Part shown: positions 8,069 through 16,404 of the stretch, piece after piece
Position numbering within the stretch: position 1 is the first letter of the stretch
Layout of the letters: each line of letters begins with the position of its first letter
Origin: an uncultured Bacilli bacterium
GTDB lineage: Bacteria > Bacillota_I > Bacilli_A > RF39 > UBA660
Length of the DNA: 36,434 nt
Assembly (NCBI GenBank): GCA_934096715.1
Contig: CAKOMQ010000012.1
Span: 1 to 36,434, forward strand
Direction: 5' to 3'
Translations under genes and position numbers: made by a program
The notes under the pieces: model-generated
What the model was told of the DNA's origin: nothing
The model's database searches: none
What the model saw: the letters and a program-made list of their open reading frames with translations, nothing else

Positions 8069-8830
8069 ATGCAGAAAGATAAAAATAAAAAAATAAAACA
8101 AATTAATGAAACGTGTGAAATAGATAGATTAAAAATTTTTGTTGAAGAAGAAGATAAAGAAATAGAAAAAGTAGCTTTGAAAAAAAGCACTAACTATAAT
8201 AAATGGGTTATTTTATATGTAATTATATTTTTGATAGTATGTGTTTGTTCTTTTATTCAAATTAATAGTTATATAGAAAAAAAGAATTTGTTTATGAATA
8301 ATAGTGAGACTAGAATTAATTCTAAAGATTCAACATTGATTATAAATAATAACAGTAAGGTATCTAAGTATAATGAAAATAGTATTATAAATACTTTGAA
8401 TACTGAAGCTACTGTAACTAATGAATCTTATTTAGATTTAAATGTAGACAAAGATAGTAAATCTAAAATAATGTATAATTATAATGTTAGATATAGAATT
8501 TATAATAATGATTTTGTTAGTAGTGATGATGAAACTGCTCCGAGGGTATATGTAAGATTTGCTTATAGTACTGATAAAGAAACTTGGACATATATTAATA
8601 ATGTTATAAGTACCACTAGTGGCACTCTTATGCCTACTATGGGTAACAAGTATGATGTAACAGGACTTAAGTCAACTTTAAGTGTTGCAACTAACTACGA
8701 AATAACTGGTAAGCCAGGAAAGAATAACAGATTATATTGGAGATGTGAAACTACATATAGTGGTATAAATAATGAATTAATAAATGAAATGAATTATGAA
8801 GCTGATTTTAATGTTGAATATTCATATTAA
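8069..8830 (+). CDS. Membrane-anchored extracytoplasmic protein, candidate partner of the SipW-type peptidase
   Basis: The 253-residue product is not recognised. It has a charged cytoplasmic N-terminus of about 48 residues, one membrane helix (about 49-67, WVILYVIIFLIVCVCSF), and a beta-rich outer region with many Thr, Ser and Asn residues and strands such as KIMYNYNVRYRIY and PRVYVRFAYSTDKETWTYI. It lies 13 bases upstream of a SipW-type signal peptidase gene and shares its promoter. In other bacteria such peptidases are paired with fibre-forming substrates of the TasA/camelysin type. A substrate or accessory role is inferred from that context, not from sequence similarity. Confidence 0.55.
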   Translation: MQKDKNKKIKQINETCEIDRLKIFVEEEDKEIEKVALKKSTNYNKWVILYVIIFLIVCVCSFIQINSYIEKKNLFMNNSETRINSKDSTLIINNNSKVSKYNENSIINTLNTEATVTNESYLDLNVDKDSKSKIMYNYNVRYRIYNNDFVSSDDETAPRVYVRFAYSTDKETWTYINNVISTTSGTLMPTMGNKYDVTGLKSTLSVATNYEITGKPGKNNRLYWRCETTYSGINNELINEMNYEADFNVEYSY

Positions 8831-8843
8831 GGTAAGATGATTT

Positions 8844-10046
8844 ATGAAAAATAGTTCTAAAACAAATTATTTAATTTTTTTTAAATATATTTCAACTATA
8901 ATAAGTTGGACTATTTTTGTGTTGCTATCAATTATTGGGGCATTATTAATTTACTATTTTGCATCAAGTAGATTATATGTTACAAAAGGTGATAAATATG
9001 AGCCTTTCTTTTCAGTGTATACTATAGTATCTGGTAGTATGGAACCTACAATTAAAGTATATGATGTTATTATAAATACAAAAGTAAATGATCCTAAAGA
9101 TGTAAAAGTGAATGATGTTATTACTTTTACATCTACTAGTGATATATCAAATGGTAAAACTGTAACTCATAGAGTAATTGGTGTTAGAGAAATGGATGAT
9201 GGGAGTACTTGCTATGTTACTAGGGGAGACAATAATACTACTGAAGATCCTAGCTGTGCTACATACTCAAACGTTATTGGTAAAGTAAGTGCAGTTGTAC
9301 CGGGACTTGGTAAAATTCAATTTTTCTTAGCTAGTAAGTTTGGATGGCTATTAATAATTGTAATACCTGCACTTTATATTATCATTAAAGATTTATTAAA
9401 ATTATTTAAGATGAGTAGAAATAAAAAAGATGAAGAAACCACTGATAATATAGATAATACTATGGTAATAGGTAATTTAATCAAGAGAAATAATCTTATA
9501 GATGAAGAAGAAAACGAAAAGAATGAATTTATTACCCATAGAGATGAAAGAGAAGATAAAAATTATGAAAAGCAATTACCAATGGTTTCTCCTAAAACTG
9601 ATTTGGTAATCGTAGATGATGATACTGAGCGTGAAAGTGAAGAAGTACCGGAGACAAAAGAAATTAGAGAAGAAGATAATAAGATTTTTTATACAGATGA
9701 AAAAGAAGCTACTGACGATAAATTATCTATTGATAAAGATATTTTTGATACTGATATTGATAGTCATAATGAAGATGAATCTGCGACTATAGAGTATGAT
9801 TATAGTAATGATATAGAACAAGAAGATGTAAATAATAGAGAAGAAGATAAATCTAATATAAATATTGAAGCAGAAGAAAAAGAGAAAAATAATTTCTATA
9901 ATAATGATAATAATGAAAATAAGCATAGGAATAAGAAAAAGAAAAATAATAATAATAATTCAAATTATCAAAATAATAATAATCAGTTTTATAGAAAGTC
10001 TAATAATAGTAGTTTTTATAATTTCTTTGATGATAAAAGTGATTAA
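8844..10046 (+). CDS. sipW: Signal peptidase I, SipW/ER type, with long acidic C-terminal tail
   Basis: Cleaves signal peptides of exported proteins at the outer membrane face. The peptidase spans about residues 1-190: a first membrane helix (20-40), the nucleophile motif SGSMEPTI with Ser65, THRVIG with His109 in place of the usual bacterial Lys, RGDNN with Asp129, and a second membrane helix (about 166-184). Ser-His catalysis marks the SipW/archaeal/ER branch. The remaining 210 or so residues form a cytoplasmic tail of Glu/Asp-rich low-complexity sequence that turns into Asn/Lys-rich sequence at the end (runs of N and K), far longer than the roughly 180-190 residues usual for the family. 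The symbol is by family only. Confidence 0.85.
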   Translation: MKNSSKTNYLIFFKYISTIISWTIFVLLSIIGALLIYYFASSRLYVTKGDKYEPFFSVYTIVSGSMEPTIKVYDVIINTKVNDPKDVKVNDVITFTSTSDISNGKTVTHRVIGVREMDDGSTCYVTRGDNNTTEDPSCATYSNVIGKVSAVVPGLGKIQFFLASKFGWLLIIVIPALYIIIKDLLKLFKMSRNKKDEETTDNIDNTMVIGNLIKRNNLIDEEENEKNEFITHRDEREDKNYEKQLPMVSPKTDLVIVDDDTERESEEVPETKEIREEDNKIFYTDEKEATDDKLSIDKDIFDTDIDSHNEDESATIEYDYSNDIEQEDVNNREEDKSNINIEAEEKEKNNFYNNDNNENKHRNKKKKNNNNNSNYQNNNNQFYRKSNNSSFYNFFDDKSD

Positions 10047-10090
10047 CAATTTTGTTAGTCCTTTTTAATCTTATAGAAAAGAAAAAAGGG

Positions 10091-10119
10091 TTTACTTTTG
10101 AGTAAAAGAAATATATAAT
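10091..10119 (+). promoter_or_regulatory. Promoter of rubrerythrin gene
   Basis: TTTACT and TATAAT separated by 17 bases, 22 bases before the rubrerythrin start codon. No obvious PerR box was recognised around it. Confidence 0.75.
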
Positions 10120-10141
10120 AATTCTAAAGGAAGTGATTTTA

Positions 10142-10681
10142 ATGGAATTAAAAGGTTCTAGAACTGAAAAAAATTTAATGGCGGCTTTTGCTGGTGAAAG
10201 TCAAGCTAGAAATAAATATACATATTATGCAAGTAAGGCTAGAAAAGATGGATATGAGCAAATAGCGGCTATATTCGAAGAAACAGCTAATAATGAAAAA
10301 GAACATGCTAAAATGTGGTTTAAAGAATTACATGGTGGAGATGTTCCTAGTACATTAGAAAATCTTAATGATGCAGCAGATGGTGAAAACTATGAATGGA
10401 CAGATATGTATGATGAGTTTGCACGTGTTGCTAGAGAAGAAGGTTTTAATACTATCGCAGCTAAATTTGAGTTAGTTGGTAAGATAGAAAAAGAACATGA
10501 AGAAAGATATAGAAAATTAATAAAAAATATTGAAGAAGGATTAGTATTTAGTAAAGATGAAGATGCTATCTGGATTTGTCGTAATTGTGGACATGTAGTA
10601 ATTGGTAAGAAAGCTCCTGCTGTTTGTCCAGTATGTAATCATCCACAATCATATTTTGAAGTAAAAGCAAGCAATTATTAA
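10142..10681 (+). CDS. rbr: Rubrerythrin
   Basis: Peroxide-detoxifying diiron protein of anaerobes, cytosolic. The 179 residues match the full-length family: an N-terminal four-helix diiron domain with GESQARNKY, the ligands in EETANNEKEHA and KIEKEHEERY, and a C-terminal rubredoxin-like domain with CRNCG and CPVCNH carrying the four iron-binding cysteines. The frame opens nine bases earlier at a GTG, but AAAGGAAGTGA is correctly spaced for the ATG. It has its own promoter and is followed by the pheST T-box leader. Its presence suggests an anaerobic lifestyle. Confidence 0.97.
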   Translation: MELKGSRTEKNLMAAFAGESQARNKYTYYASKARKDGYEQIAAIFEETANNEKEHAKMWFKELHGGDVPSTLENLNDAADGENYEWTDMYDEFARVAREEGFNTIAAKFELVGKIEKEHEERYRKLIKNIEEGLVFSKDEDAIWICRNCGHVVIGKKAPAVCPVCNHPQSYFEVKASNY

Positions 10682-10684
10682 TAT
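10656..10684 (+). promoter_or_regulatory. Possible promoter of the pheST T-box leader
   Basis: TTGAAG and TAATAT with 17-base spacing, overlapping the end of the rubrerythrin gene. Placed just ahead of the T-box leader; the -10 is imperfect. Confidence 0.4.
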
Positions 10685-10893
10685 GTTGAACTAAATTAAG
10701 TAGAGTGATTATGTTCTTAATAGAGAAAAGATACATAGCTGAAAGTATCTTTAGATAAATAATCATTTGAAATTCAGTTAGGGAGTATTAAATGTGTAAT
10801 TCGCATTAAGAATTAAAGTGTATGAATATTCATAAATTAAGGTGGTACCGCGGGTAAAGACTCGTCCTTAACTTTATGAATTTTTTATTTTTT
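10685..10893 (+). promoter_or_regulatory. T-box leader (Phe-specific) with attenuator
   Basis: The conserved T-box AAGGTGGTACCGCG is present at 10839-10852. A likely specifier codon TTC followed by A is at 10773-10775, matching tRNA-Phe and the downstream PheRS genes. The terminator is a long stem between 10829-10842 and 10866-10880 followed by two runs of six T. The alternative antiterminator pairs the T-box with CGTCCTT. Uncharged tRNA-Phe is expected to stabilise the antiterminator and turn on pheST. Confidence 0.93.
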
Positions 10894-10909
10894 ACGAGGA
10901 GGATTTGAA

Positions 10910-11911
10910 ATGGAAGAAAAAATAAAAAATATTCTTGAAAATGTGGAAAGAGAATTAAAAGAAGTAAAAAAGGAAGCTCAATTATTAAATTTAAAATCTA
11001 AATACTTAGGCAAAAATAGTGAACTTATGGGATTATTAAGTGAACTTAAAAATATGAGTATTGAAGACAAGAAGATGTATGGTAGATTACTTAATGAAAC
11101 AAAGGTTAATTTAGAGCTTATATTTAGTAATAAATTTGATGAAGTAAGTAATGCTTTTGATATTATGTTTGATACTACACTTCCTGATTATGAAAGCCTT
11201 GGATCAATGCATCCAATAAGTATAGTTGCCAAGGAAGTTACTGATATTTTAAAAAGGCTTGGGTTTACAATTGTAACCAGCCCTGAAATTGAAACGGAAT
11301 ACTTTAATTTTGATGGTCTTAATATTCCTAATACACACCCGGCACGTGATATGCAAGATACTTATTGGCTTGAAAACGGAGACTTGCTTAGAACACACAC
11401 ATCTCCTAGTGAAGTTAGAAGTATGCAAAAGTATGGCGCGCCACTTAAAATTTGTACACCAGGAAGATGTTTTAGAAATGAAGATTTAGATGCTTGTCAT
11501 GAAAATACTTTCTTTCAAATAGAAGGAATGGTTATTGATGAAAATATTTCAATTAATAATGTTATCTATGTTATGAAAGGAATGCTTGAAAGTGTATTTA
11601 AAACTAGTGTAGATGTTAGATTAAGACCAGGATTCTTTCCGTTTGTAGAACCAGGATTTGAACTTGATTGTAGTTGTTTAATCTGTGGTGGTAAAGGATG
11701 TCCTACATGTAAAGGAACAGGTTGGTTAGAATTATGTCCTTGTGGGATGACTCATCCAAATGTATTGGATGCTGGTGGTATAGATAAAAATAAATATACA
11801 GCATTTGCATTTGGTTTAGGGCTTACAAGACTTGCAATGATGAAATATAAAATAGATGATATTAGAATACTTAATAGTGGTGATTTAAGATTCTTAAAGG
11901 AATTTAAATAG
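10910..11911 (+). CDS. pheS: Phenylalanine-tRNA ligase alpha subunit
   Basis: Catalytic subunit of the alpha2-beta2 PheRS, charging tRNA-Phe in the cytosol. The 333 residues have an N-terminal coiled coil (about 1-85) and the class II core: HPARDMQDTYWL, RTHTSPSEVRSMQ, GRCFRNEDLDACHENTFFQIEG and the motif-3 region FGLGLTRLAMMKY. The segment 250-290 is unusually cysteine-rich (Cys254, 256, 259, 264, 267, 276, 278) and replaces the common LGAGM/LGCGM with LCPCGM. A T-box precedes it, and pheT follows 10 bases later with its own AGGAGG. Confidence 0.97.
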   Translation: MEEKIKNILENVERELKEVKKEAQLLNLKSKYLGKNSELMGLLSELKNMSIEDKKMYGRLLNETKVNLELIFSNKFDEVSNAFDIMFDTTLPDYESLGSMHPISIVAKEVTDILKRLGFTIVTSPEIETEYFNFDGLNIPNTHPARDMQDTYWLENGDLLRTHTSPSEVRSMQKYGAPLKICTPGRCFRNEDLDACHENTFFQIEGMVIDENISINNVIYVMKGMLESVFKTSVDVRLRPGFFPFVEPGFELDCSCLICGGKGCPTCKGTGWLELCPCGMTHPNVLDAGGIDKNKYTAFAFGLGLTRLAMMKYKIDDIRILNSGDLRFLKEFK

Positions 11912-11921
11912 GAGGTTACAA

Positions 11922-14246
11922 ATGAAATTATCATGTAATAGATTAAAAAAATATATTAAAGAAAGTGAATCAATAGATTGGCTAAAAATATGGGATTTAT
12001 TTACTATTAGAACTGCTGAAGTAGAAAGTGTAGATGTTGTTGGTAATTCTTTTGATAATGTTGTTATTGCTGAAATTAAAGAATGTATTGAACATCCTAA
12101 TAGTGACCATATGCATATATTACAAGTAGACTGTGGAGAAAATGAAAATATACAAGTAGTATGTGGCGCTAATAACGTAAGAGTTGGTCTTAAAACTGCT
12201 TATATTAAAGTAGGTGGACACATAAACGGTATGGAAATAAGTGCTAAACCTTTACGTGGAATACTTTCAAACGGTATGTGTTGTAGTGTAAGAGAATTGG
12301 GGATTGGAGATAATCATGATGGTATTATTGAACTTAGTGAAGATGCTCCAGTAGGCAAAGATATTCATGAGTATTTACCTATTAATGATATTATTGTAGA
12401 AATTGATAATAAATCTTTAACTAATAGACCTGATTTATGGGGACATTATGGTATTGCTAGAGAAATAGCCGCTATTACTAAACATGAACTATTACCACTT
12501 GATTTAATGGAAGTAGAAAATAATAAAGAAGATTTAAGCATAAAAGTATTAAATAAAGAATTATGTAAAAGATATAGTGCTATCAAAATAGATAATATTA
12601 CTAAAAAAAGTGTTAGTTTAGAAGATCAAATATTCTTACATTATATTGGACTTAGAAGTATATCACTTTTAGTAGATTTAACTAATATTTTGATGGTTGA
12701 ACTTGGAGAACCTATGCATGCATTTGATGCTCGTAAGATAAATAATATTGTAGTTGATACTGCTAAAAAAGGAGATAAATTTACTACACTAGATGGTGTA
12801 TGTAGAGAATTAGACGAAAACACATTAATGATTAAAGATAATAATGAATATGTAGCAGTAGCAGGTATCATGGGTGGACTTGATTCTGAAATCGTTGATG
12901 ATACTACTAGTGTTGTTTTAGAAAGTGCTAACTTTGATGCTACATGTGTTAGAAAGAGTGCTACTAAATTAGGGCTTCGTACTGATGCATCTAGTAGATA
13001 TGAAAAATCTTTAGATCCTGAGCTTACAGATATTGCTATAAAGAGATACTTATATTTATTAAATAATGTTGATAATGGAATAGAAATTGCTAGTAATTTA
13101 ACTGATGTAAAAAATTATGAATATGAAGAAAAGGTAGTAGAGTTACCAAAGAAATTATTAAATATTTATATTGATGAAGATATAAGTGATGAGAAAGTTA
13201 TAGAAATACTAGAAAGTTTAGAGTTTAAAGTTACTTGTGAAAGTGATAAGTTTGTAGTAAGAGTTCCATCTTATAGGGCTACTAAAGATATTAGTTTAGC
13301 AGTAGATTTAATTGAAGAAATAGCAAGAATGTATGGGTATGAAAACTTTACACCAAAACCACTTAAAATAGATGTTACATTTACTGAACATGAATTTGAT
13401 TTTACTAATATGTTTGAAATTAAGAAATTCTTATGTGATAGATATTCTTTAAATGAAGTACATTCATATCTTTGGTATGATAATGAATTCTTACGTAGTA
13501 ATTGTATTGTTAAAAATAATTTAAAGATTAAGAATAAAACTGATAATAATATATTAAGAGATGACTTATCACTATCTTTATTACCAATGGTTAAATTTAA
13601 TTTAAAGAATTTTAGTAATATTGGTATATTTGAGATAGGTACTGTTTGTATTAATGAGCAAAATAGAACGCATTTAAGTGTTATACTTGCAGGAGAACAA
13701 GATAATCTTGAGAGTATGTATAATAGAGTAAAGAAAATGGCTGTTGAATTATTTAAACATTTTAAGAATAAAGATATAGAACTAAAGGATAATACATGTG
13801 AAAACTACAATAGAAGTGAATTTAGTAAAGAAATTATTTGTGACAACGAAGTTCTTGGAGAATTAAATGTTAGTAAATGTAATATAGGTAAAAAGAAAAC
13901 TTGTGTTACTTTAGAGATTGATGTTGATAAGTTCTTAGTTATTAACAAAGATTTAGAAGAAGTCAAGAAAATTAGTAAATATCCTACAGTAAGTTTAGAT
14001 TATACAGTGGTTGCAGACAATAATAAGTTATTTGAAGATATTGATAAGGTAGTTAAATCTTTTGATAATAAATATATATTAGAATATAAATTAGTGGATA
14101 TTTATAAATTAGAAGATAAAACTAAGTACACTTTTAATTTTGTTATTGGTTCTTTAGATAAGACACTTGAAGAGAAAGATTTAAAACAATTTAAAAATAA
14201 ATTTATTAGTTATATAAAAGAGAATGGACTTGAAATATTAGAATAA
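11922..14246 (+). CDS. pheT: Phenylalanine-tRNA ligase beta subunit
   Basis: Beta subunit of PheRS, carrying tRNA-binding and editing functions. At 774 residues it is close to the usual 790-800. Order: EMAP-type tRNA-binding domain (about 40-150, HPNSDHMHILQVDCG), B3/B4 editing region (about 210-370), B5 domain, a catalytic-like core, and a C-terminal FDX-ACB anticodon-binding domain (about 685-774, starting KISKYPTVSLDYTVV). The stop TAA shares its last base with the ATG of the next gene, implying coupled translation. Confidence 0.97.
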   Translation: MKLSCNRLKKYIKESESIDWLKIWDLFTIRTAEVESVDVVGNSFDNVVIAEIKECIEHPNSDHMHILQVDCGENENIQVVCGANNVRVGLKTAYIKVGGHINGMEISAKPLRGILSNGMCCSVRELGIGDNHDGIIELSEDAPVGKDIHEYLPINDIIVEIDNKSLTNRPDLWGHYGIAREIAAITKHELLPLDLMEVENNKEDLSIKVLNKELCKRYSAIKIDNITKKSVSLEDQIFLHYIGLRSISLLVDLTNILMVELGEPMHAFDARKINNIVVDTAKKGDKFTTLDGVCRELDENTLMIKDNNEYVAVAGIMGGLDSEIVDDTTSVVLESANFDATCVRKSATKLGLRTDASSRYEKSLDPELTDIAIKRYLYLLNNVDNGIEIASNLTDVKNYEYEEKVVELPKKLLNIYIDEDISDEKVIEILESLEFKVTCESDKFVVRVPSYRATKDISLAVDLIEEIARMYGYENFTPKPLKIDVTFTEHEFDFTNMFEIKKFLCDRYSLNEVHSYLWYDNEFLRSNCIVKNNLKIKNKTDNNILRDDLSLSLLPMVKFNLKNFSNIGIFEIGTVCINEQNRTHLSVILAGEQDNLESMYNRVKKMAVELFKHFKNKDIELKDNTCENYNRSEFSKEIICDNEVLGELNVSKCNIGKKKTCVTLEIDVDKFLVINKDLEEVKKISKYPTVSLDYTVVADNNKLFEDIDKVVKSFDNKYILEYKLVDIYKLEDKTKYTFNFVIGSLDKTLEEKDLKQFKNKFISYIKENGLEILE

Positions 14247-15028
14247 TGACAAATGTTGAAAGAAGCATTATTAAGACTTATAGAAAAGATATTTGGAAGA
14301 AGTTTATCGATGCAGTTAATAAGTATGACTTGATAAAAGAAAATGATAAAATAGCAGTTTGTATTAGCGGTGGTAAAGATTCACTTCTTCTTGCTCTTTT
14401 ATTAAATGAATTAAAAAGACATGGTAAGTTTGATTTTGGTTTAGAATTTATTATGGTTAATCCTGGATATAATGAAGATTATATTGAATGGATAAAAGAG
14501 TTGACTTGTGAATTTGGAATTGAGTTAAACGTCTATGATACAAATATATTTGAAGTAGTTAATAAAGTTAATCATAAGAATAATTGCTATATATGTGCTA
14601 AAATGCGTCGTGGTTATTTATATGACTATGCTAAAAAGTTAGGTTGTAATAAGATTGCCCTTGGACATCATTTAGATGATGTTATTGAAACTACTTTTTT
14701 AAATATGTTCTATAATGGTAATTTTGAAACTATGAGACCAATACTTAAAAGTGATAACTATGAAGGTATGGAATTAATAAGACCGATGTATTTAATTAGA
14801 GAAGATTCTATAATTAGATGGATTAATTATAATAATATAGAAATTAAAAATTATATTTGTGGTTTTAATAAAGATAAATCTAAAAGAATTTATTTAAAAG
14901 GATTTATTAATAAGTTAAGAAAAGATAATAAGTTCTTTGATGCTAATATGATCAAGTGTCTAGAGAATGTTAACTTAGATAATGTTAATGGATATATAAA
15001 AGATAAGATTAATTATAAAAACTATTGA
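14246..15028 (+). CDS. TtcA-family tRNA thiolation PP-loop ATPase
   Basis: Probable tRNA 2-thiocytidine synthetase: PP-loop enzymes of this family adenylate a tRNA base and replace its oxygen with sulfur using an iron-sulfur cluster. The PP-loop SGGKDS is near residue 41, CYICAKMRRGYLYDYAKK supplies the CxxC pair, and GHHLDDVIETTFLNMFYNG is the typical TtcA follow-on. A further Cys lies in NYICGFNKDKS. At 260 residues it is slightly short of E. coli TtcA (about 310). It is coupled to pheT by a one-base overlap. Related sulfur-transfer enzymes cannot be excluded. Confidence 0.8.
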   Translation: MTNVERSIIKTYRKDIWKKFIDAVNKYDLIKENDKIAVCISGGKDSLLLALLLNELKRHGKFDFGLEFIMVNPGYNEDYIEWIKELTCEFGIELNVYDTNIFEVVNKVNHKNNCYICAKMRRGYLYDYAKKLGCNKIALGHHLDDVIETTFLNMFYNGNFETMRPILKSDNYEGMELIRPMYLIREDSIIRWINYNNIEIKNYICGFNKDKSKRIYLKGFINKLRKDNKFFDANMIKCLENVNLDNVNGYIKDKINYKNY

Positions 15029-15043
15029 TTTTATCTTTTTTTT
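14998..15043 (+). terminator. Probable terminator of the pheST-ttcA unit
   Basis: AAAAGATAA pairs with TTATCTTTT across a 24-base loop, followed by a T-rich run. The right arm overlaps the next gene's promoter region. Confidence 0.5.
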
Positions 15044-15053
15044 CTTTTATAAT
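15025..15053 (+). promoter_or_regulatory. Promoter of the TetR gene
   Basis: TTGATT and TATAAT separated by 17 bases. The -35 overlaps the stop codon of the preceding gene. Confidence 0.8.
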
Positions 15054-15054
15054 A

Positions 15055-15068
15055 GTAACATAAGTTAC
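15055..15068. promoter_or_regulatory. Candidate TetR operator
   Basis: GTAAC-ATAA-GTTAC, a 5-bp inverted repeat just downstream of the -10 and at the expected transcription start, immediately ahead of a tetR-family gene. The position suits self-repression. Inferred. Confidence 0.55.
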
Positions 15069-15088
15069 CATGTATTAGGGGTGTTAAT

Positions 15089-15634
15089 ATGAAAGTAAGC
15101 GAAGTAAGTAAAGAGACAGTTATTAAGAAAGCTGTAGTAATGGTAAATAAGTATGGCTGGGATAAGATTAATGCTAGAAGTTTAGCTAAGGAATTAGGTA
15201 TATCTACTAAACCTTTATATAGAATGTATGATGGTATGGAAGAGATAAAGAGTGATGTTTATAAAGAAATATATAAACAATACGATGAATTTATAACTAG
15301 TAGGGTAGATAATAAAAATGCATTAGTAACTTTATGTGTAGCGTATGTTGAATTTGCTAAGAAGTATAAAAATTTATTTATAAGTTTATTTTTATCTAAT
15401 AATCTTAGTTGGACTAATATAGATGATGTTTTGAATGAAAAATGGAATCAAGGCGCTATTATAAATTTAGTTAATAAGCATGGTTATTCATTTGAAGATG
15501 CTAAGGATTTATTTATGCATGTATGGTTATATTCAAATGGATTGGCAACTTTAATTGCTACAAATAATGTTAAATTAGATGATAAGGATATAATAGTTAG
15601 AATAGTTAAAATATATAAGACTTTGGCTAAATAA
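15089..15634 (+). CDS. TetR-family transcriptional regulator
   Basis: DNA-binding repressor of 181 residues, normal for TetR proteins. The N-terminal helix-turn-helix spans about 10-55, with ARSLAKELGISTKPLYRMYDGMEEIKSDVY as the HTH and the following helix. The C-terminal ligand/dimer domain shows no recognisable subfamily and contains VAYVEFAKKYKNLFISLFL. A promoter with an inverted repeat over the start site lies directly upstream, suggesting self-regulation. The next gene, a thioredoxin-like membrane protein, has its own promoter and is not clearly a target. The inducer is unknown. Confidence 0.88.
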   Translation: MKVSEVSKETVIKKAVVMVNKYGWDKINARSLAKELGISTKPLYRMYDGMEEIKSDVYKEIYKQYDEFITSRVDNKNALVTLCVAYVEFAKKYKNLFISLFLSNNLSWTNIDDVLNEKWNQGAIINLVNKHGYSFEDAKDLFMHVWLYSNGLATLIATNNVKLDDKDIIVRIVKIYKTLAK

Positions 15635-15637
15635 TGT

Positions 15638-15665
15638 TTGAAAATGCTTAAATATATTGTATAAT
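15638..15665 (+). promoter_or_regulatory. Promoter of the thioredoxin-like gene
   Basis: TTGAAA and TATAAT separated by 16 bases, just after the TetR stop codon. Confidence 0.7.
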
Positions 15666-15682
15666 ATACCTAGGAGGTAGAA

Positions 15683-16300
15683 ATGAAAAAGTATTTTTTA
15701 ACATTGGTTATGATTGTTACTATGTTTTTTGGAGTAATGACTGTTAGTGCTGCTAAAGATACTAAGACTAAATTACCAGAAGCTACACATGATCCAATTA
15801 ATGTATATATATTTAGAAGTGAATCATGTAGATATTGTCATAAGGCTTTAGAATTTTTTGAAAGTAATCAAGAAACTTATGGAAAATATTTTAAGTTAAT
15901 TGGTTATGAAGTAAATAATCAAAGTAATTCAGATTTATGGCAAAAAGTTGGAGATCATTTTGGCGACGAAATTGGTTCAATTCCATATATAGTTATTGGT
16001 GATAAGTATCACGCTACAGGATTTGATGAAGAAAGCATTGGTAAAGAATTATTAAATACTATAATTGAACAATATCAAAATGCTGATTATGTTGATGTAG
16101 TTGCGAACTTACTAGAAGAAAATAAATTAACTGATTCAGTTAAATATGATCAAAATTCAGAATTTACTGTACTTACTGATGCGGTTGTATCTGGTAGTGA
16201 AAGTGAATCTAGTACTAAAGACACAATTATTATTGTTGGTATATTTGTAGTATTAATTGGTGGTATTGCAGGTTTAGTAGTAGCATCTAGAAAGAAATAA
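15683..16300 (+). CDS. Secreted, membrane-anchored thioredoxin-like protein
   Basis: Probable thiol-disulfide enzyme working outside the membrane. The 205 residues begin with a signal peptide (about 1-23, ending VSA-A). A thioredoxin fold follows, with SESCRYCHKA holding Cys49 and Cys52 of a CxxC and a cis-proline motif GSIPYIVIGDKYHATGF with Pro101. A Ser-rich linker leads to a C-terminal membrane helix (about 182-201) and a basic RKK tail, an architecture that anchors the domain to the outer face. A good ribosome site (AGGAGGT) and a terminator frame the gene. The substrate is unknown. Confidence 0.85.
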   Translation: MKKYFLTLVMIVTMFFGVMTVSAAKDTKTKLPEATHDPINVYIFRSESCRYCHKALEFFESNQETYGKYFKLIGYEVNNQSNSDLWQKVGDHFGDEIGSIPYIVIGDKYHATGFDEESIGKELLNTIIEQYQNADYVDVVANLLEENKLTDSVKYDQNSEFTVLTDAVVSGSESESSTKDTIIIVGIFVVLIGGIAGLVVASRKK

Positions 16301-16313
16301 TTGTTTATAATAG

Positions 16314-16346
16314 AGAATAGATAATAATAAATCTATTCTTTTTTTT
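16314..16346 (+). terminator. Terminator of the thioredoxin-like gene
   Basis: AGAATAGAT pairs with ATCTATTCT (9 bp) across an 8-base loop, followed by eight T. Confidence 0.9.
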
Positions 16347-16404
16347 GACTTATCTCATTGAAGAAAAGTGGTAAAAGTGGCAAAAATCTTCAACGGAGAA
16401 AAAT

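Noticed and set aside
9865..10068. 67-aa Ile-rich ORF overlapping the signal-peptidase tail (and its minus-strand mirror)
   Set aside because: Both are frame shadows of a low-complexity AAT/GAA-rich coding region.
16366..16397. Repeated AAAAGTGG units inside a TTGAAGA/TCTTCAA inverted repeat before the ATPase remnant
   Set aside because: Only two short copies and a 7-bp stem; too little to call a repeat array, mobile end or operator.
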